The notes beneath the pieces were generated by a model that saw only the letters and a list, made by a program, of their open reading frames with translations, had not been told where the DNA came from and did not search any database. Source: Acidobacteriota bacterium (GTDB lineage: Bacteria > Acidobacteriota > Polarisedimenticolia > Polarisedimenticolales > Polarisedimenticolaceae). From it: DNA of 47,985 nt. The stretch is from assembly GCA_029861955.1 (NCBI GenBank), contig JAOTYK010000027.1, positions 1 to 47,985 of the forward strand. Direction: 5' to 3'. Positions 42,427 through 47,985 of the stretch are shown in pieces. Each line of letters begins with the position of its first letter. The first letter of the stretch is position 1. Position numbers and translations under genes: made by a program.

Positions 42427-43350
42427 ATGCCCGCGTTAAGCCTTCTTGGTCCCCAGCGGTTCCAACCCACGGTGGGCCCAGCACTCGATGCTCTCGATGG
42501 CGAGGGGGCCCTCGCCCTCATCTCGGCGGGTTGGCAGGAGCGAGAGTCCGAAGTCGACGAACTGCGTGAGCACGTCGGCCGCGAGGTTGTGAACCTGAGG
42601 CTCTACGCCCGCACAGAGCGGGTGCTTCGCCGGGACCCGGAGCTGGCAACGGCGCTTCAAGAACGCCAGGCCCAACTCCGTGAATTGCAACGCTACTACC
42701 GTCAGCGTTTGAATCACGGGCTCGACGCTGCGCGGGAGTTGCAGGAGACCCCGCAATCCGACGCGCACCGTTTCCATCAGCGAGCGGCGATCCACGCGGT
42801 GCGTGAACTCGATCGTCAGCACCTCGTCGCTTTGACGGAGGTGCATGACGAGTTCGAGAGTCGCTGGAACCCCGGCGATCGTCCGGAAGTGGCGCGACAT
42901 CGACGAGAGATCCGACGCGCGTTGCGTGACTGCGCGGCGCTGGGAATCGCGGGCGGTCACGTTGCCGTCTTGTTGACGAGGATGCGTCTCCTCATCCCGA
43001 AGGATACGTTGAAGCAGCATACGATCCTCGCCTGGTCCGCGGGGGCCATGGCCCTCGGCGCACGAATCGTCCTCTTTCACGATCACCCGCCCCAGGGCCC
43101 CGGCAATCCCGAGGTGTTCGATCAGGGCCTCGGGATCTACGGTGGGCTCGTCCCCCTTCCGCACGCCGCTCGACGTCTTCGTCTCGACGATCCCGTTCGC
43201 GTCGGTCTGTTCGCTAGACGGTTTACACCCGATCTCTCCGTGGCGTTCGACGACGGCGGTCGGGTGGATCGTGAGAACGGCGGCTGGAATGTCGTGTCCG
43301 GAGCGAGGATCCTCCACCCCGAGGGCGATCTCCGCGAGGTCGGGTCATGA
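42427..43350 (+). CDS. S51 (cyanophycinase/dipeptidase E)-like protein with inserted helical region
   Basis: A 307-residue protein that by eye fits the S51 serine-peptidase fold. The core ends in GIAGGHVAVLLTRMRLL, HTILAWSAGAMALGARIVLF with candidate nucleophile Ser204 in the SAGAM elbow, and DQGLGIYGGLVPLPHAARRL with candidate catalytic His246. Between the first strand (GALALISAGWQERESEVDEL) and that core lies a predicted long helical segment of roughly 130 residues (RQAQLRELQRYYRQRL) that normal S51 enzymes lack. S51 enzymes cut after or before Asp, or degrade cyanophycin; this one may do so or may have another role. There is no signal peptide. Its stop overlaps the next start (ATGA). The ribosome site is weak. 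Confidence 0.6.
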   Translation: MPALSLLGPQRFQPTVGPALDALDGEGALALISAGWQERESEVDELREHVGREVVNLRLYARTERVLRRDPELATALQERQAQLRELQRYYRQRLNHGLDAARELQETPQSDAHRFHQRAAIHAVRELDRQHLVALTEVHDEFESRWNPGDRPEVARHRREIRRALRDCAALGIAGGHVAVLLTRMRLLIPKDTLKQHTILAWSAGAMALGARIVLFHDHPPQGPGNPEVFDQGLGIYGGLVPLPHAARRLRLDDPVRVGLFARRFTPDLSVAFDDGGRVDRENGGWNVVSGARILHPEGDLREVGS

Positions 43351-44486
43351 AGTCTCTGTGGTTGAAGGAATTCGTCGACGCAGGGGACCTCACACGCGAG
43401 TCGATCGGGCGGTTCATCGAACGCGAGACCATCCCGCACGCCGACGAAAACTCGGTCACTTTCCTGTTCTTCGGAGCGGCGGACGCGGTCTTGTTGCGAA
43501 ACTGGATCTTCGGACTTCCGTCAAGCCAGCCGTTCGAACAGATTCATGACACCGGTCTCTGGCATCTGACGTTGGACATCCCCGCGGGATCACGATTCGA
43601 ATACAAGATCGAGCGGGTCCAGGGTGACGACCACACGTTGATGTTGGATCCCTACAACCCCAGCCTCGCGCGGGACCCCTTCGGCGCAAACTCCGTCTGC
43701 CAGGCCCATGGCTACGTCGTTCCCGACTGGGTCCATCCGGACCCCGAGGCGCGACCGGGGATCGTGCGGACGGCGCAGTTTCGCAGCGAGGCCCTGGGTC
43801 GGATGCAACGTGCACAGGTCTACCTGCCACCGCGTTTTCGAAAACGACGTCGATACCCTTTGCTCGTGGTTCACGACGGCCCCGAGTATGTCCGATTCGC
43901 AGCAATGAAGACCGTGCTGGACAACCTGATCCATCGACTGGAGATTCCGCCGGTCATCGCCGTCTTGATCCAATCTCGCGATCGACTGAACGAGTACGCG
44001 GCGGACCCGCGGCATGCCCGCTTCGTCGTTGAAGAGCTGCTCCCACAGCTCGAGCATCGGTTCCCGATCGACCCGGACCCGTCCACCCGCGCGCTGGTCG
44101 GCGCCAGCTTCGGAGCGGTCGCTGCGCTCTCGACGGCCTGGCGCTACCCCGGAGCGTTCGGCAAGCTTCTTCTCCAGTCGGGGTCGTTTGCGTTCACGGA
44201 TATCGGCGAGCATCTTCGGGGGCCGCTGTTCGATCCCGTCGTGGAGTTTGTCAACGAATTCCGCGAGAACCCCGGCCGGCCCTGCGAGCGGATGTTCATG
44301 ACCTGTGGGATGTACGAGTCGCTGATCTACGAGAATCGTTCGATGGTTCCGAGGATTCAGGCTCTCGGGATCGATCTCCGCTACCGTGAGTCCAGGGACG
44401 GGCACAACTGGGACAACTGGCGGGATCATCTGCGGGAGGGATTGTCCTGGCTGTTTCCCGGCCCACTATGGATGGTTTACGAGTAG
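43347..44486 (+). CDS. Enterochelin-esterase-like alpha/beta hydrolase
   Basis: A 379-residue cytosolic hydrolase. The N-terminal 130 residues form an early-set/CBM48-like Ig domain (ENSVTFLFFGAADAVLLRNW, then FEYKIERVQGDDHTLMLDPY). The catalytic domain follows, with QVYLPPRFRKRRRYPLLVVH, the nucleophile elbow VGASFGAVAAL (Ser254) and the catalytic His353 in RESRDGHNWDNW. This layout is that of Fes/IroD siderophore esterases and related esterase-D proteins, which hydrolyse ester or acyl bonds of small molecules. No siderophore genes are seen. It is coupled on both sides: ATGA overlap upstream, and the ATP-grasp gene 36 bases downstream. The substrate is unknown. Confidence 0.82.
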   Translation: MKSLWLKEFVDAGDLTRESIGRFIERETIPHADENSVTFLFFGAADAVLLRNWIFGLPSSQPFEQIHDTGLWHLTLDIPAGSRFEYKIERVQGDDHTLMLDPYNPSLARDPFGANSVCQAHGYVVPDWVHPDPEARPGIVRTAQFRSEALGRMQRAQVYLPPRFRKRRRYPLLVVHDGPEYVRFAAMKTVLDNLIHRLEIPPVIAVLIQSRDRLNEYAADPRHARFVVEELLPQLEHRFPIDPDPSTRALVGASFGAVAALSTAWRYPGAFGKLLLQSGSFAFTDIGEHLRGPLFDPVVEFVNEFRENPGRPCERMFMTCGMYESLIYENRSMVPRIQALGIDLRYRESRDGHNWDNWRDHLREGLSWLFPGPLWMVYE

Positions 44487-44521
44487 ATTGTTGCGACGGC
44501 TGCGGGCCGAAGGAGTAGGCG

Positions 44522-45766
44522 ATGGCGGTAATCACGAAGAAGATCGGCCTTTCGCTCGGGGCGGACATCTGTTGGCCCGTCTGCTTCGAGGAACTCGTTC
44601 GTCGTCTCGACCTGACGGTTCCCAGTGGCAAGGACAGCCTTCGATTCGAGGTCGAACGGGTGACCATCGAACCGTTCGATCTTCAGCAGCCCTGCGACTA
44701 TTCCGTCGTCGTCGACCGGCTGACGCACTGGTTCAACACCAGTCGCGAGTGGATCAAGAAGTCGATCATCATGGACGACCTGTACGTCTTCAACAATCCG
44801 TGGTCCGTGCAGTCGATGGAGAAGGCGACGACCTACGCGGCGATGATGCATCTCGGCCTCCCGGTTCCGAGAACCTGGCTGGTGCCCCCCAAAGAACACC
44901 TCCCTTCCGACGATCTCGAACCCACACTCAAGAACTACGCACGTCTCTTCGATCTGGACGAGATCGGTACCAAGCTCGAATACCCGATGTTCATGAAGCC
45001 GTATGACGGTGGCGCGTGGGTCGGTGTCAGTCGGATCGATAACGCCGAGAAGTTGAAGGATGCCTACGAGGAGAGCGGCACCCGGGTCATGCACCTGCAG
45101 TCGGCCGTGGATCCGTTCGATCTCTTTGTCCGAATCGTGGGTATCGGTCCGCAGACCCGCGTGATCCGCTACGACCCCGCTGCGCCGCTTCACGACCGCT
45201 ACAAGGTCGACTTCGATGTCGTGACCTCCGAGGAGCATTCGCTCTTGCGTGATATCACGCTGACGATCAATTCCTACTTCGGCTGGGACTTCAATTCGTG
45301 CGAGTGTCTCAGACAGGAAGATGTCTTCTACCCGATCGATTTCGCCAACCCCTGTCCGGACTCGCAGGTGACCTCACTGCACTACCACTTCCCCTGGGTG
45401 GTGATGGCGCAGGTTCGCTGGGCGCTGTACTGCGCCGCAACGAATCGCAAGATGCACCAGAACCTGGACTGGGCGCCTTTCGAGAAGATCCGACAAGAAG
45501 ACCTTCCGTACAGAGAACGGGTCCGCCGCTATGCCGCCATCGCCGAGGAGCGTCTTGATACGAAGCGTTTCGAGGACTTCTGTGGGGAGCACCTGCCCCA
45601 TTTCGATGAGGTCGCGCTGGATTTCTTCCAGACCGACGTCGCTCGTAACGCCGTTCGGGAAAAAGTCGAGGCGTTGTTTCCCGAGAACGAGCACGATCGT
45701 TTCGATGAGCATTTCTGGGGTCTGATCCAGTTCTGGCGTCAGACCGAACTGGACAAGAAATCGTGA
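44522..45766 (+). CDS. ATP-grasp ligase, substrate unknown
   Basis: A 414-residue cytosolic ATP-grasp enzyme, expected to join a carboxylate to an amine or thiol via an acyl-phosphate. It has the N-terminal pre-ATP-grasp region (residues 1-95), MEKATTYAAMMHLGLPVPRT (Lys101), the ATP-binding lysine strand EYPMFMKPYDGGAWVGVSRI (Lys159), FDLFVRIVGIGPQTRVIRYD, and the metal-binding end strand EDVFYPIDFANPCPDSQ (Asp273, Asn276). The C-terminal 130 residues are helical and not part of the core. It resembles RimK/D-Ala-ligase-type amidoligases rather than biotin carboxylases. AAGGAG precedes the ATG. Its stop overlaps the next start (GTGA). With a peptidase-like and an esterase-like neighbour, a peptide or conjugate pathway is likely. 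Confidence 0.82.
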   Translation: MAVITKKIGLSLGADICWPVCFEELVRRLDLTVPSGKDSLRFEVERVTIEPFDLQQPCDYSVVVDRLTHWFNTSREWIKKSIIMDDLYVFNNPWSVQSMEKATTYAAMMHLGLPVPRTWLVPPKEHLPSDDLEPTLKNYARLFDLDEIGTKLEYPMFMKPYDGGAWVGVSRIDNAEKLKDAYEESGTRVMHLQSAVDPFDLFVRIVGIGPQTRVIRYDPAAPLHDRYKVDFDVVTSEEHSLLRDITLTINSYFGWDFNSCECLRQEDVFYPIDFANPCPDSQVTSLHYHFPWVVMAQVRWALYCAATNRKMHQNLDWAPFEKIRQEDLPYRERVRRYAAIAEERLDTKRFEDFCGEHLPHFDEVALDFFQTDVARNAVREKVEALFPENEHDRFDEHFWGLIQFWRQTELDKKS

Positions 45767-47985
45767 CGTCGCGAGCTCTCCGCTTCCTGCTCGTCTGCCT
45801 GATGACGATGGCAGCGTCGTCGACGGTCGCCCAGGATCGTCCCGACTGGATACCCATCGATTACTCGGCACTGGTTGACTCTCGTCAGTTGAGTCACTCG
45901 GGGGAGTCGGTCGAGGATCTCCTCGCCAAGTTGCAGGGCCGACCCCTTCCCGCGGCGGGGGAGCGTCCCGGGGACCGACTCAGGCACGTCCTCCTGGATC
46001 GGCTACTCGAGCCCTACGCTTTTATTCTGTCCGACACCCTGGACTCTCTCGATCCGCAACGCGGGTCAGCAATCGGCTGGGTGGAGTTGGGCTCTCTGTG
46101 GCTGCCGGGCGAACGACAGCCGGCGTGGGTCGAACTCCTGCGCTCGCGTCAACTCGTGGTGGAGAGTAACGGCTCGGGTCGGCTGCGTCTGGTTCTGCCG
46201 GCGGACAACGGCGAAACGCGTTACCCGGGCCGGGGCGCGCCGCAAGAGTCGAGTTCGATCGAGGCGGAGGCCGCCTATCGCAAGGCATGGCCCATCGTTC
46301 GGCACATCGCTGCCGCCGAACAGCGTCGGTTGGGTGGAGATTCGCCCGTCGAACTGCAGGTAAGTAGTTACGTCTACCGTCACTCCCCCGAACGATCGCA
46401 ATTCGTCCTCGGGCGCGAGCCGTTTGCGACGACGGTTGCGGCTGTGGCGCCGGACGGTCGGCGCCCGCCCCTGGGCCTGACCGAGTTGGAACGGTTCCTT
46501 GCGAGCGGCCTGCAGCTCGAGGGTGCGCGGCTGGAGCCGGATGGAGGCCTGCGGCTGTTCGGCAGCCAGACGGCAGAGCGCGCGACCATGCTGGGAACAC
46601 CGCTCACCCTTGCGGATCTCGCGGTCGCCTATCGCGCGATCTTTCATGGCGGACTCGCCGAGCCCTACATGAGTCTCGATCGCGGTTTCTCTCCCCAGGC
46701 GGCGCTGGTCAACTACGGTGGCCGCCTGCGGGATACGCGTCTCGGCTGGGTCAGTCTCCTCTGCGATATTCGATTCAAGACCTTCAGTCTGGGACTTGGA
46801 ATTCGAGAGGGCGACGATCTTCGTGAGTCCGTGCGTCGTGTGGTGGATGGGTTCCAGACTCACATCGAACGGTTCTCGGCAGATGCCGATTCCGCCAGCG
46901 TCGGCGCGCAACAGACCCGTCTCTGGTTCTATCCGGATACCGTCGACCTGACGGTTGCCGCAGAGGGGGACGTGCTCGCCATGCGGCGCCCGCGAATGGC
47001 CGCCGCGTCGGAGAGGGTTGGAGATGGCGGAGGGGGAGGCGTTCCACCATGGACCGCCGCAACCGTCGGCGGCATCAACGCGGACTACGACCGTCTCGCA
47101 CAGGTGTTTCCCGAACTCCGCGATCTGGATCAGGTCGTACGTCTCCTCTCGTTGTTCACGTGGTTGCGTCAGGCGCAACTCGAGGGGCTCACGATTCCCG
47201 ATCTCGACGTCCTGCTCAACGCCGAGCTTCCGGGCATGTCCACGCCACGCACCTACCCACAGTTGTTGACGTTCACGGCACTCCCGGCCGCCGGTTCGAA
47301 GGTTGCTGTGGATGTGTTCGATCGTGTTCCATTCGGAGAGGCCCTCGATCGACTGAACCCCACTGATCGTCCCGGTCCGGCCCATGCACGCCTTGAACGG
47401 GCGATCGCGGCTCTGGATCCGGATCAACCGGAGTCCAGGCAGTTCATGGCGACGATCGAAGGCAGGGATCGCAGCCTGTTGTCGGCCAGCGCCGCCGACC
47501 AGCTCGCGTTCGGCGCCGAGCGTTTGCGAATGCATAAAACCGTGATCGGTACTCCCGGCGACGATGTCCGTGAGCGTGTTGCGCCACGGGTCCGCGCCGG
47601 CGAGGGGATTCGGGTCTACAGCGTCGCGATCGGTGGACTCGACCTGGATATGAAGAGCGCGCTGGCCCGGGCGGAAGGGCGGAAACTGGGGTTCGGCGCT
47701 ACGTCGGGAGCCTCGGCGGTGCTCCCGGCGAGTCTCGCAGCGGCGTCCGCGGCCGGTGGGCGTGCCGCAGGACCACGGGCGGAGTGGGCGGTTGATCCGG
47801 TCGGCATGCCAAGGCCGACGATTCCCGCTCACGGACCGACGACGACCCTCGACCTCGCCCATCGATTCTCCGAGAACGCAACTCGCATCGAGACGCTCTA
47901 CGACATCTACGGAGTCGCCCCCCGCAGGCGATTGGTTGAATACGATACCAACGGGGTGCTTTCCGCGTTCGGCCGATTCGACGAG
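45763..47985 (+). CDS. Large secreted protein of unknown family, 3' end outside window
   Basis: This frame begins at a GTG inside the stop of the ATP-grasp gene (GTGA) and stays open for 741 codons to the window edge. The signal peptide is clear (RALRFLLVCLMTMAASSTVA then QDRPDW). The mature chain is mixed alpha/beta with LTLADLAVAYRAIFHGGLAE, NYGGRLRDTRLGWVSLLCDI and LWFYPDTVDLTVAAEGDVLA, plus a low-complexity GDGGGGGVPP and an Ala-rich stretch near GASAVLPASLAAASAAGG. Some of this recalls the DUF1598-type secreted proteins of Planctomycetes, but the match is weak and by eye. The tight coupling to the ATP-grasp gene suggests a shared pathway, for example an exported substrate or processing partner. 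Confidence 0.75.
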   Translation, partial: MTSRALRFLLVCLMTMAASSTVAQDRPDWIPIDYSALVDSRQLSHSGESVEDLLAKLQGRPLPAAGERPGDRLRHVLLDRLLEPYAFILSDTLDSLDPQRGSAIGWVELGSLWLPGERQPAWVELLRSRQLVVESNGSGRLRLVLPADNGETRYPGRGAPQESSSIEAEAAYRKAWPIVRHIAAAEQRRLGGDSPVELQVSSYVYRHSPERSQFVLGREPFATTVAAVAPDGRRPPLGLTELERFLASGLQLEGARLEPDGGLRLFGSQTAERATMLGTPLTLADLAVAYRAIFHGGLAEPYMSLDRGFSPQAALVNYGGRLRDTRLGWVSLLCDIRFKTFSLGLGIREGDDLRESVRRVVDGFQTHIERFSADADSASVGAQQTRLWFYPDTVDLTVAAEGDVLAMRRPRMAAASERVGDGGGGGVPPWTAATVGGINADYDRLAQVFPELRDLDQVVRLLSLFTWLRQAQLEGLTIPDLDVLLNAELPGMSTPRTYPQLLTFTALPAAGSKVAVDVFDRVPFGEALDRLNPTDRPGPAHARLERAIAALDPDQPESRQFMATIEGRDRSLLSASAADQLAFGAERLRMHKTVIGTPGDDVRERVAPRVRAGEGIRVYSVAIGGLDLDMKSALARAEGRKLGFGATSGASAVLPASLAAASAAGGRAAGPRAEWAVDPVGMPRPTIPAHGPTTTLDLAHRFSENATRIETLYDIYGVAPRRRLVEYDTNGVLSAFGRFDE

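Noticed and set aside
46066-47862. Minus-strand frame of 598 codons at the right end
   Set aside because: The plus-strand frame has a signal peptide, a coupled GTG start and 741 open codons. The minus frame is Arg/Gly-rich with no ribosome site.

Overview
The window is about 48 kb of GC-rich, gene-dense bacterial DNA. The mix of genes suggests a Gram-negative soil or sediment bacterium, most likely Acidobacteriota or a close relative. Pointers are a giant secreted subtilase with scattered Cys/Asp-rich stretches, NtrY/NtrC-type signalling, many secreted proteins of unknown family, an SUF (not ISC) iron-sulfur system, and compact operons with 4-bp start/stop overlaps. The assignment is inference: there is no rRNA or other phylogenetic marker beyond argS and adk. 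I saw no rRNA, tRNA or CRISPR array.

Left part (1-14 kb): the 3' end of an insertion-sequence transposase; a 2578-residue secreted S8 peptidase with its own promoter and a textbook terminator; larE; and a minus-strand operon for an oligopeptide-type ABC importer (binding protein, two permeases, no ATPases) ending in a small signal peptidase that overlaps larE tail to tail. A gene remnant sits between this operon and argS.

Middle (14-28 kb): argS; a secreted protein with a degenerate metalloprotease motif; a five-gene operon (two related repeat proteins, a short RodZ-like protein, a TPR protein, a PP2C phosphatase); then a site-2-type protease, a TlpA-like thioredoxin, a lipoprotein M23 endopeptidase, a DUF1573 protein and three small secreted proteins, two of them paralogous. 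Two convergent gene pairs here end in the same CTAG, which supplies both stop codons.

Signalling block (27.6-33 kb): a periplasmic binding-protein-like gene, a membrane histidine kinase and a sigma54-activating NtrC-type regulator are translationally coupled. A TPR gene follows behind a possible sigma54 promoter. Next come a DUF4442 hotdog protein and a metallophosphoesterase.

SUF block (34.7-41.5 kb, minus strand): an Rrf2 regulator, sufB, sufC, sufD, sufS, sufU, sufT and finally adk, with a likely Rrf2 operator in front.

Right end (41.5-48 kb, plus strand): a small secreted protein lies behind a sigma54-like promoter. Upstream of that promoter is a helically phased array of GTCTC-N6-GAGAC inverted repeats, placed where an NtrC-type activator would bind. 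Then, after a long RNA hairpin, comes a coupled operon of an S51/cyanophycinase-like protein, a Fes-like esterase, an ATP-grasp ligase and a large secreted protein cut by the window edge. The phased array and this ligase/esterase/peptidase operon are the best candidates for undescribed biology here.
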